The notes under the pieces: model-generated
Told to the model about the DNA's origin: nothing
Database searches by the model: none
The model's input: the letters and a program-made list of their open reading frames with translations, nothing else
DNA from: Roseovarius salinarum
Lineage (GTDB): Bacteria > Pseudomonadota > Alphaproteobacteria > Rhodobacterales > Rhodobacteraceae
Direction of reading: 5' to 3'
DNA length: 64,000 bases
Assembly (NCBI RefSeq): GCF_002834145.1
Contig: NZ_PHNT01000001.1
Span: 137,303 to 201,302 of the forward strand
Part shown: piece by piece, positions 42,998 to 51,702 of the stretch
Layout of the letters: every line of letters starts with the position of its first letter
How positions within the stretch are numbered: position 1 is the first letter of the stretch
Position numbers and translations under genes: made by a program

Positions 42998-44720
42998 TTT
43001 CCTCGCGCCTCAGCGCCTGCGAGACATCGAGGTAGGCCTCGATCACCGCCGCCTCGGTGACCACGCCGATCAGGCGGCGGTCGCGGCTGTCGATCACCGG
43101 GATGGCATCGCCCACGAAGCCGCGGATCGCCTGCATTGCGTCCATGACGGTGGTCGTCTCGTCGAAGCACAGGTCGGGCGGGCGCAGCGCCTCCTCCCAT
43201 GAGTTTCCGTGGGCCTCGGCGTGCAACACGCCGCGGAAGGTGCCGTCGGCGTCGGTGACGAAGGCCTCGGACCGGTCCGCGCGGGCCATGCGCCGGCGTG
43301 CGGTGTCAAGCCCTTCGTTCGTGTTCGCGACCATCGGGTCGGGCACGCAGCGGTCGGCCACGGGGATCGCGGCCAGCCGCGCCCAGTCGCGCCCTGCCGA
43401 CAGGTCGGTGCCGCGCCGCGCCAGCTGCACGTCGAACAGCGACCGGCCGAACACCCGGTGCGCCAGCAGGTTGGAAAACACGACCGCCACCATCGCGGCG
43501 ATCGTGATGTCGTAGTTCCGCGTGAGTTCGAAGACGATCAGGATCGTGGTCAGCGGCGCCCCGATCACCGGGCTGGTCAGCGCCATCATCCCGCATATGG
43601 CATAGACGGCGATGCCCGAGGTCGCGACAAGCCCGGTGGCCGCCACGAGGTTCCAGCACAGCGCGCCGAACAGGATGCCGATCAGCAGCGCGGGGCTGAA
43701 GACCCCGCCGGCGAAACCGAAGCCGATGCACAGCGCCGTCAGCGCCAGCTTGGCGGCCACCAGCACCGCCAGTTCCCACGGTGCGAAGGCACCCTCGATG
43801 GTGGCGAAGCGCAACGCCTCCTTGCCGATGCCCAGCACGTCGGGCAGCCACAGGGCCGTCAGCCCAACCGCCAGCCCGGCCACCGCCGGACGCAGCCAAG
43901 CCGGCACGCCGGTGCGCGGCGCCCGCGCCGCGATCCACAGCGTCAGCCGCATGAAGACCACCGCCAGCCCGGCCGCCAACAGGCCCAGAATGGCGAAAAG
44001 CGCGAATTCGTGGCCGTGTTCGACGCCGCCGAACCGCACCAGGAACAGGGCAGGGCGTTCGAAGATCACGTTGGCAAAGACGTAGCCGGTGGCCGCGGCC
44101 ACCGTGGTGGGCGCGAAGGCCTGCGTGGAATAGTGCCGCAGCACCACCTCGTGGGCGAAGACAAGCCCGGCGATGGGCGCGTTGAAGGCGGTCGAGATCG
44201 CGGCGGCCACCCCGCAGGCCACCGCGATGGCGGGCAGGTTGGGCACATTCAGGCGCAGCCGTCGCACCAGCCCGCCGATCATCGCGCCCAGATAGACCAT
44301 CGGACCGTACTGGCCCACGGAGGCGCCGAACCCAAGCGACACCATCGCGGCGGCGGTCGAGGCCACGCCGCCGCGCGGGCCGGGCAGGGGGCGCTCGAAC
44401 TGCACCGCCTCGATCACGTCGGGCGGTCCCAGGGGGCGGCCTTGCGGGGACAGTCCCTTGAGGATCAGCGCCACCAGCAGCCCGCCCACCGCCGGCACGA
44501 GCACGGTGGCCAGCGGCACCAGCAGGCCCGCGCCCTCGTACTGCACCCGCGCGCGGGGCGCGATCAGCAGGACCTCGTTGAGCCAGACGACCGCGTCCGT
44601 CAGCCCGATCGCCGCGAGCGAGGCCAGCGCGCCCACACCCAAGGCGCACAGCGTCAGCACCGTGGCGCGGTAGGCCGGGGCGGTCGCGCCCCGCAGGCTT
44701 GTCCGGGCGGGCTGGCTCAT
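42984..44720 (-). CDS. ClC-type chloride channel/transporter with CBS domain, gating Glu replaced
   Basis: This 578-residue ClC-family membrane protein has about 10-12 helices and C-terminal paired CBS domains (about residues 455-570) facing the cytoplasm. The anion-site segments SVGQYGP (about 134-140) and GGVFSPALLIG are clear. The position of the gating glutamate (G-K/R-E-G-P, Glu148 in E. coli) is Tyr138, so the usual proton-coupled gate is absent and channel-like conductance is possible. The ATG at 44720 begins the alignable region; an upstream extension is open but overlaps the LacI gene. It overlaps the downstream binding-protein gene by 14 bp. Confidence 0.88.
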   Translation of the reverse strand: MSQPARTSLRGATAPAYRATVLTLCALGVGALASLAAIGLTDAVVWLNEVLLIAPRARVQYEGAGLLVPLATVLVPAVGGLLVALILKGLSPQGRPLGPPDVIEAVQFERPLPGPRGGVASTAAAMVSLGFGASVGQYGPMVYLGAMIGGLVRRLRLNVPNLPAIAVACGVAAAISTAFNAPIAGLVFAHEVVLRHYSTQAFAPTTVAAATGYVFANVIFERPALFLVRFGGVEHGHEFALFAILGLLAAGLAVVFMRLTLWIAARAPRTGVPAWLRPAVAGLAVGLTALWLPDVLGIGKEALRFATIEGAFAPWELAVLVAAKLALTALCIGFGFAGGVFSPALLIGILFGALCWNLVAATGLVATSGIAVYAICGMMALTSPVIGAPLTTILIVFELTRNYDITIAAMVAVVFSNLLAHRVFGRSLFDVQLARRGTDLSAGRDWARLAAIPVADRCVPDPMVANTNEGLDTARRRMARADRSEAFVTDADGTFRGVLHAEAHGNSWEEALRPPDLCFDETTTVMDAMQAIRGFVGDAIPVIDSRDRRLIGVVTEAAVIEAYLDVSQALRREENAVL

Positions 44721-44775
44721 CCGCTCAGCATTTCCCAGGCGGCGCGTGCATGCAATGGCCGATCCGCGGTGCCTG

Positions 44776-45801
44776 TCAGCGTCGCCGCAGCGTGTCACCG
44801 TAATCGATGGTCGGCTCCAGCGTGATCTGCGCCGGTGCCGCGGGCGAGCCGTCTGCCAGCCGCGCGGCGATGATCTCGGCCGCGCGGCGCCCGATCTCGT
44901 GCCGGCACGAATCCATCGTGGCCAGCCGGCGCGGCAGACCCTTGAGCAATTCCACCCCGTTGAAGCCAGCCAATCCGATCTGGCCGGGCACGTCCATTCC
45001 CTGTTCGAGCAGCCACAACAACCCGCCCGCCCCAATCAGGTCGTTGGAATAGTAAAGGAAATCGAGCTGCGGCGTCCGGTCCAGCATCGCGCGGGTCATC
45101 TCGCGCCCCTTGGCCAGTGCCGATCCGCCGGAATAGAACTCCTGGTCGGCGATCTCGATGCCGGCCTTGGCGAGCGTCTGGGTGAACCCCTCGAACCGTT
45201 TGCGCGCGCGGTGATCGAGCAGCATCTTCGTGCCCAGGAAGCCGATCCCGCGATAGCCTTCGGCGATGATCGCCTCGGCCATCTGGCGCCCGGCCCGCCG
45301 GTGCGAGATGCCGACCACGGAATCGACCGGCGTGCCGTCGACGTCCATGATCTCCACCACCGGTATGCCACTGGCGCGCAGCATCGCGCGCGACGCGTCG
45401 GAGTGTTCCAGCCCCGCGACGATGACGCCCGAGGGGCGCCACGAGAGCATCTCGTAAAGGACCTTTTCCTCCTTCTCCGGCAGGTAGTCGGTGAGCCCCA
45501 CGACCGGTTGAAGGTCGGTTTCGTCAAGCGCCTGGCTGATCCCCGTCATCACGTCGGGAAAGACCATGTTCGACATCGAGGGGATGACGACGGCCACAAG
45601 GTTAACGCGCTGGCTGGCCAGGGCGCCAGCGATCTTGTTGGGCACGTAGCCCAGCCGCTTGGCTGCCTCGAGAACCTTCTCGCGCGTCTCTGCAGAGACG
45701 TCGCCGCGGCTGCGCAACACCCGGCTGACCGTCATTTCCGACACGCCCGAGGCTTCGGAGACGTCGCGCAGTGTCAGGGGGCGGTGGTCGGTGCTGTTCA
45801 C
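44776..45801 (-). CDS. LacI-family regulator, GntR (gluconate repressor)-like
   Basis: This 341-residue protein has a LacI-type HTH (LRDVSEASGVSEMTVSRVLR), hinge (YVPNKIAGALAS), and periplasmic-binding-type effector domain. The segment MLSWRPSGVIV and the general layout recall E. coli GntR/IdnR, which bind gluconate or a similar sugar acid. Upstream of it at 45832-45848 lies a palindrome resembling GntR sites (TGTTACC...AACA), suggesting autoregulation. The genes it controls in this window are not evident. Confidence 0.88.
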   Translation of the reverse strand: MNSTDHRPLTLRDVSEASGVSEMTVSRVLRSRGDVSAETREKVLEAAKRLGYVPNKIAGALASQRVNLVAVVIPSMSNMVFPDVMTGISQALDETDLQPVVGLTDYLPEKEEKVLYEMLSWRPSGVIVAGLEHSDASRAMLRASGIPVVEIMDVDGTPVDSVVGISHRRAGRQMAEAIIAEGYRGIGFLGTKMLLDHRARKRFEGFTQTLAKAGIEIADQEFYSGGSALAKGREMTRAMLDRTPQLDFLYYSNDLIGAGGLLWLLEQGMDVPGQIGLAGFNGVELLKGLPRRLATMDSCRHEIGRRAAEIIAARLADGSPAAPAQITLEPTIDYGDTLRRR

Positions 45802-45831
45802 TTGGGCAATCCCGAAAATGGCCTCGATACC

Positions 45832-45848
45832 ATTGTTACCGCGAACAT
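45832..45848. promoter_or_regulatory. GntR/LacI-like operator upstream of the lacI-type gene
   Basis: The sequence ATTGTTACCGCGAACAT is an imperfect palindrome similar to the E. coli gluconate-operator pattern ATGTTACC...AACAT. It lies 31 bp upstream of the start codon of the repressor, so autorepression is plausible. Confidence 0.45.
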
Positions 45849-45944
45849 GACGGCTGCATCAAGCGTGCGGCCGTCCCGTCCAGGGCGGGCGCGGTCGAAT
45901 CCGCCGATGACAAACCGTGCCCGGGCCGCTATGGAAGGCCCGCA

Positions 45945-46021
45945 GGCCCCGTGGCTCAACCGGATAGAGCAGCCCCCTCCTAAGGGGCAGGTTGCAGGTT
46001 CGAATCCTGCCGGGGTCGCCA
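45945..46021 (+). tRNA. tRNA-Arg (anticodon CCT)
   Basis: Complete cloverleaf: acceptor GGCCCCG/CGGGGTC, D-arm GCTCAACCGGATAGAGC, anticodon stem GCCCC/GGGGC with loop CTCCTAA giving anticodon CCT, T-arm GGTTCGAATCC, and an encoded 3' CCA. It decodes AGG. No integrase lies near it. Confidence 0.97.
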
Positions 46022-46131
46022 TCGTCCTGCTGTGCCGCACATCCTGACGGACATCCGGCCGTTGTGCTGCGTTGACAGGATTCACCGGCTGGCGCACAAA
46101 CCGTTGCGGGGCAGATTCGGGGGCAGGGATC

Positions 46132-47460
46132 ATGAAGATCGCGATGATCGGGACGGGCTACGTGGGGCTGGTGTCCGGCGTGTGTTTTTCCGACTTCGGG
46201 CACGAGGTCACCTGCGTCGACCGCGACCCCGACAAGATCGCGATGCTCGAGCGGGGCGAAGTGCCGATCTTCGAGCCCGGCCTCGAGGCGCTGATGGCCA
46301 GGAACGTGGACGCCGGGCGGCTGACCTTCACCGGCGACCTGGCAAGGGCGGTCGAGGGCGCCGAGGCCGTCTTCATCGCCGTGGGCACGCCCACGCGCCG
46401 CGGCGACGGTCATGCCGACCTGACCTTCGTGATGGCCGCCGCCGAGGAGGTCGCGCGGGTGGCGCGCGACTACGTGGTGATCGTGACCAAGTCGACCGTG
46501 CCGGTGGGCGCGAACCGGCAGGTCAAGCAGGCGGTGAGGAAGGCCAACCCCGACCTGGACTTCGACGTGGCCTCCAACCCCGAGTTCCTGCGCGAGGGCG
46601 CGGCGATCGACGATTTCATGAAGCCCGACCGCGTCGTGGTGGGCGTGCAGAACGATCGCGCCGGCGAGGTCATGGCGGAGATCTATCGCCCGCTCTACCT
46701 GCGCGAGTTCCCGATCGTGACGACCGACCTGGAAACCGCGGAGATGATCAAGTACGCCGCCAACGCCTTCCTCGCCACCAAGATCACCTTCATCAACGAG
46801 ATCGCGGCGCTGTGCGAGCGCACGGGCGCCGACGTCAAGCAGGTGGCGCGCGGCATGGGCCTCGACGGGCGGATCGGCAACAAGTTCCTGCACGCCGGTC
46901 CCGGCTACGGCGGCAGCTGCTTTCCCAAGGACACCAAGGCGCTGGCGCGGATCGGGCAGGATCACGGGCTGCCCATGCAGATCACCGAGACGGTGATCTC
47001 GGTCAACGAGGAGACGAAGCGCCGCATGGTCGAGAAGCTGCTCGAGCTGTGCGAGGGCACCTTCAACGGCAAGACCGTCGCCGTGCTCGGCGTGACGTTC
47101 AAGCCCAACACCGACGACATGCGCGATGCGCCCAGCCTGACGATCGTGCCGGCGCTGGTGGGCGGGGGTGCGAAGGTGCGCGTCTGCGACCCGCAGGGCC
47201 GGCGCGAGGGAGAGGCGCTGCTGCCCGGCGTCAGCTGGGTCGAGGACCCCTACAAGGCCGCGCACAACGCCGACCTTCTGGTCGTCCTGACCGAGTGGAA
47301 CGAGTTCCGCGCGCTCGACCTCAAGCGCCTCGCGCGCAAGATGGCCCGCCCGCGGCTGGGCGATTTGCGCAACGTCTACGCGCCGAAGGACGCCAAGCGC
47401 GCGGGCTTCGAGGCCTATGACAGCATCGGGCGGCGCGGCTTCGTGAAGAGCGATGAGTGA
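46132..47460 (+). CDS. ugd: UDP-glucose 6-dehydrogenase
   Basis: This 442-residue enzyme oxidises UDP-glucose to UDP-glucuronate in two NAD+-dependent steps. The Rossmann MKIAMIGTGYVGL start, VASNPEFLREG, KYAANAFLATKITFINE and the catalytic-cysteine motif GYGGSCFPKD are present. The ATG at 46132 begins the fold. It supplies a precursor for capsule or exopolysaccharide; no glycosyltransferases are next to it. Confidence 0.96.
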   Translation: MKIAMIGTGYVGLVSGVCFSDFGHEVTCVDRDPDKIAMLERGEVPIFEPGLEALMARNVDAGRLTFTGDLARAVEGAEAVFIAVGTPTRRGDGHADLTFVMAAAEEVARVARDYVVIVTKSTVPVGANRQVKQAVRKANPDLDFDVASNPEFLREGAAIDDFMKPDRVVVGVQNDRAGEVMAEIYRPLYLREFPIVTTDLETAEMIKYAANAFLATKITFINEIAALCERTGADVKQVARGMGLDGRIGNKFLHAGPGYGGSCFPKDTKALARIGQDHGLPMQITETVISVNEETKRRMVEKLLELCEGTFNGKTVAVLGVTFKPNTDDMRDAPSLTIVPALVGGGAKVRVCDPQGRREGEALLPGVSWVEDPYKAAHNADLLVVLTEWNEFRALDLKRLARKMARPRLGDLRNVYAPKDAKRAGFEAYDSIGRRGFVKSDE

Positions 47461-47504
47461 GCGGGCGCTATACACCCGCGCCCGCAGGCACTAACGTCGC
47501 ACGC

Positions 47505-48725
47505 ATGACCGGCGCCGAGATCCTCGACAGCCGATACGCATGGATGCGGCTTGCCGTTGCGCTGGCAATCGCGACGGTGGGCAACGTCGGGCTGTGGGCC
47601 TTCGTCACCGTGATGCCCGACGTGCAGGCCGAGTTCGACGTCGCGCGCGGCACCGCCTCGCTGCCCTACACGGCGACGATGGTCGGTTTCGCGCTGGGCA
47701 ACCTCGTCATCGGGCGCATCGTCGATCGCTGGGGCATAACCACCGCGCTGATCGGCGCGGCCCTGCTGATCGGGGGCGCCAAGGGGGCGGCCGCCTTCAG
47801 CCCCTCGCTGGCCGTGTTGGCCGCGCTGCAGCTGGCCGTGGGCTTCGGGACAGCGGCCAGCTTCGGTCCGCTCATCGCCGACGTGTCCCTGTGGTTTCTC
47901 AAGCGACGCGGCATCGCCGTGGCCATTGCCGCCAGTGGCAACTACCTTGCCGGAACGGTGTGGCCGACCCTTCTGGGCGGGGTGCTGGCCGAGCACGGCT
48001 GGCGCGGCGTGTACCTGGCGCTCGCGGCCGTCTGCATCGGCCTGATGATTCCGCTCGCGGTGTTGCTGCGCCGACGGCTGCCGCTGGAGGCCTCGGCGCA
48101 TTCCGATGCCATCTCGGCGGGCCGGCAACAGGCCGCGGGGATCTCGCCGCGTACGCTGATGCTCATGCTGGGGGCGGCGGGGATCGGCTGTTGCGTGGCC
48201 ATGGCCATGCCGCAGGTCCATGTCGTCAGCCTGTGCGCCGACCTGGGTTACGGCCCGGCGGTGGGCGGGCGGATGCTGTCCGCGATGCTGCTGGCCGGCC
48301 TCATCTCGCGGCTGGTGTTCGGGCTTGTCGCCGACCGGCTGGGCGGCGCGCGCACGCTGCTGCTGGGCTCGGCCCTGCAATGCGTGGCGCTGTTCCTTTA
48401 CCTGCCGGCGGGCGGGTTGGTGTCGCTTTACGCGGTCAGCGTCGTCTTCGGCCTGGCGCAGGGCGGCATCGTGCCCAGCTACGCGCTGGTGGTGCGGGAA
48501 TACATGCCCAGCGCCGAGGCCGGGCGGCGCGTCGGCTTCGTGCTGATGATCACGATTCTCGGCATGGCGCTGGGCGGCTGGATGTCGGGCTGGATCTTCG
48601 ACGTGACCGGCAGCTACCAGATGGCGTTCGTCAACGGCATTGCCTTCAACTTCGTCAACATCGCGATCATGTCGCTGATCCTGTGGCGCACGCGCCCGGG
48701 GCGGCCGGTGGCCGCGGCCGCCTGA
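47505..48725 (+). CDS. MFS transporter (CynX/OFA-like)
   Basis: This 406-residue, 12-helix major facilitator carries motif A as GRIVDRWGIT in loop 2-3 and VADRLGG in the second half. SGNYLAGTVWPTLLGGVLAEHGWRG-like helix 5 (residues around 145-165) and the general layout resemble oxalate/formate-cyanate group carriers. The ATG at 47505 is chosen. It lies 44 bp after ugd but shares no obvious function. Substrate unknown. Confidence 0.85.
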   Translation: MTGAEILDSRYAWMRLAVALAIATVGNVGLWAFVTVMPDVQAEFDVARGTASLPYTATMVGFALGNLVIGRIVDRWGITTALIGAALLIGGAKGAAAFSPSLAVLAALQLAVGFGTAASFGPLIADVSLWFLKRRGIAVAIAASGNYLAGTVWPTLLGGVLAEHGWRGVYLALAAVCIGLMIPLAVLLRRRLPLEASAHSDAISAGRQQAAGISPRTLMLMLGAAGIGCCVAMAMPQVHVVSLCADLGYGPAVGGRMLSAMLLAGLISRLVFGLVADRLGGARTLLLGSALQCVALFLYLPAGGLVSLYAVSVVFGLAQGGIVPSYALVVREYMPSAEAGRRVGFVLMITILGMALGGWMSGWIFDVTGSYQMAFVNGIAFNFVNIAIMSLILWRTRPGRPVAAAA

Positions 48726-48782
48726 GTGGCCGGACAGGGCGAACACCCGGAGCGAGGTGAAAGCGCCCGACCGCCTGCGCGG

Positions 48783-48804
48783 CTTCATCTTGCCCAAAAT
48801 ACTC
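48783..48804 (-). repeat. Dispersed family-specific intergenic repeat, copy C (inverted)
   Basis: On the reverse strand it reads GAGTATTTTGGGCAAGATGA followed by AG, matching the 3' half of copies at 27798 and 35004. It lies in the convergent gap between the MFS and trhO genes. Confidence 0.65.
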
Positions 48805-48830
48805 GAAACCCGCCGCCGGCGGTCCGTGTC

Positions 48831-49739
48831 TCAGGGCGCCACCTTGATGTGCCGTTCGCCGCGCGCCTCGGCCAGGGCGATCTGTTTCTGGCGCTCGCGG
48901 AACCGCGCCTTGTCGGCCGGGGACGTCTCGTGGATGCACTGGTGACAGGACACGCCGTGTTCGTATTCGGCACGCTCCATGTCGGCGGGCAGCACGGGGC
49001 GGCGGCAGGCGTGGCACAACGCGTGCGGGCCTTCGCGCAGGCCGTGACCGACCGAGACGCGCCCGTCGAAGACGAAGCAGTCCCCGCGCCATGCGCTGTC
49101 GCGTTCCGGCACCTCTTCAAGGTATTTCAGGATGCCGCCCCTGAGGTGATAGACCTCTTCGATGCCTTGCCCGAGCAGGAAGTTGGTGGATTTCTCGCAG
49201 CGAATGCCGCCGGTGCAGAACATCGCGATACGCTTGTTGTGGAAGCGGTGCCTGTTCGCCTCCCACCACGCCGGGAACTCGCGGAAGCTCCGGGTGCCAG
49301 GGTCGATTGCCCCCTCGAAGCTTCCGATCGCCACCTCGTAGTCGTTGCGCGTGTCGATCACCGCGACGTCCGGCGCGCGGATCAGCGCGTTCCAGTCGGC
49401 CGGGTCGACGTAGTGGCCGACCTTCGCGCGCGGGTCCACGCCCGGCTGGCCCATCGTGACGATCTCGCGCTTCACGCGCACCTTCAGGCGGCGGAAGGGC
49501 TGGTCGCGGCTGGTGCTTTCCTTGTGCTCGAGATCGCCGCAGCCGGGCAGCGCGCGGACATGGGCAAGCACGGCGTCGATGCCCGCCCGCGGCCCGGCGA
49601 TGGTGCCGTTGATGCCCTCGCCGGCCAGCAGCAGCGTGCCCGAGATGCCCTGCGCCTCGCAAAGCGCGAGAAGCGGCCCGCGCAACGCGGCGGGGTCGTC
49701 GAAGCGGGTAAAGTGGTAGAGGGCGGCGACGGTATACAT
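48831..49739 (-). CDS. trhO: tRNA uridine(34) hydroxylase (rhodanese-fold), TrhO/YceA family
   Basis: This 302-residue protein has an N-terminal acylphosphatase-like domain and a central rhodanese domain with the active-site loop [10 protein letters not shown]. The C-terminal Cys-rich tail (CHACRRPVL, then VSCHQCIHE) may bind metal. TrhO makes 5-hydroxyuridine at tRNA position 34, an oxygen-dependent step toward 5-methoxy- or carboxymethoxyuridine. The full family length is present. Confidence 0.93.
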   Translation of the reverse strand: MYTVAALYHFTRFDDPAALRGPLLALCEAQGISGTLLLAGEGINGTIAGPRAGIDAVLAHVRALPGCGDLEHKESTSRDQPFRRLKVRVKREIVTMGQPGVDPRAKVGHYVDPADWNALIRAPDVAVIDTRNDYEVAIGSFEGAIDPGTRSFREFPAWWEANRHRFHNKRIAMFCTGGIRCEKSTNFLLGQGIEEVYHLRGGILKYLEEVPERDSAWRGDCFVFDGRVSVGHGLREGPHALCHACRRPVLPADMERAEYEHGVSCHQCIHETSPADKARFRERQKQIALAEARGERHIKVAP

Positions 49740-49786
49740 GCCGGCGATTTAGGCGGGCCGCGCGCGGCGCGCAAGCCGTCGGGATG

Positions 49787-50071
49787 TCACGCCTGCGGCG
49801 GCTCTGCACTGTCCCCGGGCGCGCGGTCGCTCAACTTGCCGTGCGTGCCGTCGCAATAGGGGCTGTTGTCGCTGGCCTTGCAGCGGCAAAGAACGGCCGG
49901 TCCGGTCTTTTGTGCCGTGAAACGCAGGGGCGCCAGCCCCGTTCCCTCGTGCGAGCCGTCGCAGAAAGGCTGTGACCGGGACCGCCCGCAGCGGCACCAG
50001 AAATAGGTCTCGCCCTCGGTCAGCTCGGCGCGGGCCGGTGTCTTGGCGGCGATGATCGGAGTTTCGGTCAT
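49787..50071 (-). CDS. Double-CDGSH iron-sulfur protein
   Basis: This 94-residue protein carries two CDGSH-type [2Fe-2S] binding motifs: CRCGRSRSQPFCDGSHEG and CRCKASDNSPYCDGTHGK. Each supplies three Cys and one His. Such bacterial MitoNEET relatives are small electron-transfer or Fe-S-handling proteins. Single gene, divergent from pncA. Confidence 0.93.
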   Translation of the reverse strand: MTETPIIAAKTPARAELTEGETYFWCRCGRSRSQPFCDGSHEGTGLAPLRFTAQKTGPAVLCRCKASDNSPYCDGTHGKLSDRAPGDSAEPPQA

Positions 50072-50209
50072 GGGCGCGCTCCTTGGCTTTTGGCTGGGAT
50101 TGCTTGCGGCACGATGCTAACGGAGCGCCGCGGTCGGCGAAAGCCGCAACGCGCATTGACGTGGGCGCGTTGCCCCGCCTACGTGAGGTGCAACGAAGGA
50201 GGTCACGAC

Positions 50210-50815
50210 ATGTCCGAGGAAAACGAGGCGCTGATCGTCATAGACGTGCAGAACGATTTCTGCCCCGGGGGCGCCCTGGCCGTGCCCGGCGGCGACGAGA
50301 TCGTGCCGGGGATCAACGCGTTGATGCAGGATGGCCCGGCGGTGATCCTGACGCAGGACTGGCACCCGGCCGGCCATTCGTCGTTCGCGTCCTCGCACGA
50401 GGGGCGCGCGCCCTTCGAGACCGTCCAGATGCCCTATGGCCCGCAAGTGCTGTGGCCCGATCACTGTATCCAGGAAAGCGACGGCGCGGCGTTCCATCCC
50501 GGGCTTCAGACCCGCCCGGCGCAGGCGGTGATCCGCAAGGGGTTCCGTCCCGGGATCGACAGCTACTCGGCCTTTTTCGAGAACGACCACGAGACACCGA
50601 CCGGCCTCGACGGCTTGCTCAAGGATCGCGGGATTACACGCCTTGTTTGCGTGGGGCTGGCGACAGATTTCTGCGTCGGGTGGTCGGCTCTTGATGCCGC
50701 GAAGCTGGGCTACGACGTGACCGTTCGCACCGATCTGTGCCGCGCGATCGATCTTGAGGGGTCGCTGGACGCGGCGCTTTCGGACATGAAACAGGCCGGC
50801 GTCCGGATCGCGTGA
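50210..50815 (+). CDS. pncA: Nicotinamidase/pyrazinamidase
   Basis: This 201-residue isochorismatase-fold enzyme deaminates nicotinamide to nicotinate. The catalytic triad is visible as Asp12 (VIDVQNDF), Lys110 (IRKGF) and Cys155 (ATDFCVG). The metal ligands Asp50, His52 and His56 lie in DWHPAGH. The start at 50210 follows AAGGAGG. With pncB at 51703 it makes the nicotinamide-to-nicotinate mononucleotide salvage route. Confidence 0.96.
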   Translation: MSEENEALIVIDVQNDFCPGGALAVPGGDEIVPGINALMQDGPAVILTQDWHPAGHSSFASSHEGRAPFETVQMPYGPQVLWPDHCIQESDGAAFHPGLQTRPAQAVIRKGFRPGIDSYSAFFENDHETPTGLDGLLKDRGITRLVCVGLATDFCVGWSALDAAKLGYDVTVRTDLCRAIDLEGSLDAALSDMKQAGVRIA

Positions 50816-50904
50816 TCGCCCGGCGGGCATGAAAATCGGCTGGCCGCGGGGACGGCATGGAAATAGGGTGGCGCCCGAACCGGAAGACCTATGGAGGGCG
50901 CGCG

Positions 50905-51282
50905 ATGGCGGCCGAGGACCTTGACACCGACTACATGCAATCGTTGCTGGAGGCCGACGAGGCGGAGATGAGCGTCGTCATCTCCGACCCCGGCCAGCCG
51001 GACAATCCGATGATCTACGTCAGCCCGGAGTTCGAGACGCAGACGGGCTACACCGTTCAAGAGGCGGTCGGCCGCAACTGCCGGTTCCTGCAGGGGCCCG
51101 AGACCGACCCGAACGCGGTCGAGGCAATCCGGCAGGCCCTGCAGGCCCAGACGCGGTTCACCATCGACATCGTCAACTATCGCAAGGACGGCACGTCTTT
51201 CCTGAACCGTCTTCGTATCCGGCCCATCTACGGCCCCGACGGGGCCCTGATGTTCTTCGCCGGCGCGCAGAACCCCGTCTGA
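50905..51282 (+). CDS. Short LOV-domain blue-light photosensor
   Basis: This 125-residue single LOV domain has the full photoactive motif GRNCRFLQG at 56-64, with Cys59 as the adduct-forming residue. The FMN-binding NYRKDG and the final-strand Gln of FFAGAQNPV are also present. There is only a short N-terminal helix (about 1-20) and no effector domain, like the short LOV proteins of Dinoroseobacter and Rhodobacter. The ATG at 50905 follows GGAGGG. It lies between pncA and pncB. Confidence 0.95.
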   Translation: MAAEDLDTDYMQSLLEADEAEMSVVISDPGQPDNPMIYVSPEFETQTGYTVQEAVGRNCRFLQGPETDPNAVEAIRQALQAQTRFTIDIVNYRKDGTSFLNRLRIRPIYGPDGALMFFAGAQNPV

Positions 51283-51289
51283 GGGTGCG

Positions 51290-51556
51290 TTACTCCGTGG
51301 CGGGGTCGGCTTGCGCCTCGGCGCGGCGGAAAACGGCCAGCGTGGCGAACACCCCGGCCACGAGCAGGGCGTGGCCCAGAACGGTCACACCGAAGACGAC
51401 GTAGCTTCCCACGGCGAGGGCGAAGATCACGCTCCACATCCACGCAAGGATCTGCATCATCATGTGTGCCGTCATCAGCGGGAAGTGCCGCAGCGGGTTG
51501 CGGGTCTCGTCCATGACGGCGTGCCAGGCGGTCTTGATCGTCGTGTAGGCGGTCAT
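51290..51556 (-). CDS. Small two-helix membrane protein
   Basis: This 88-residue protein has two hydrophobic segments (about 28-45 and 50-75), and its amphipathic start reads TAYTTIKTAWHAVMDETRNP. I recognise no family. It is convergent with the LOV gene, 7 bp apart at their stops, and divergent from pncB. Its conservation should be tested alongside the LOV protein. Confidence 0.65.
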   Translation of the reverse strand: MTAYTTIKTAWHAVMDETRNPLRHFPLMTAHMMMQILAWMWSVIFALAVGSYVVFGVTVLGHALLVAGVFATLAVFRRAEAQADPATE

Positions 51557-51702
51557 CGCGCCCTCCTTTCACTCGGTGATCTGTCCCGGGTTACGCGCCG
51601 GCCGTGCCGCCGGATCAGAATCCGCCGCGGCGTGCGGCGCTTGCCAGCCCCGGCCCCCTTTGCTTTAACCGGGCGGAACGCAACGCCCCCGGAGCCCGCC
51701 CC

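Noticed and set aside
43209-44825. 538-codon forward frame over the ClC gene
   Set aside because: His/Gln/Arg-rich antisense shadow of the ClC coding sequence.
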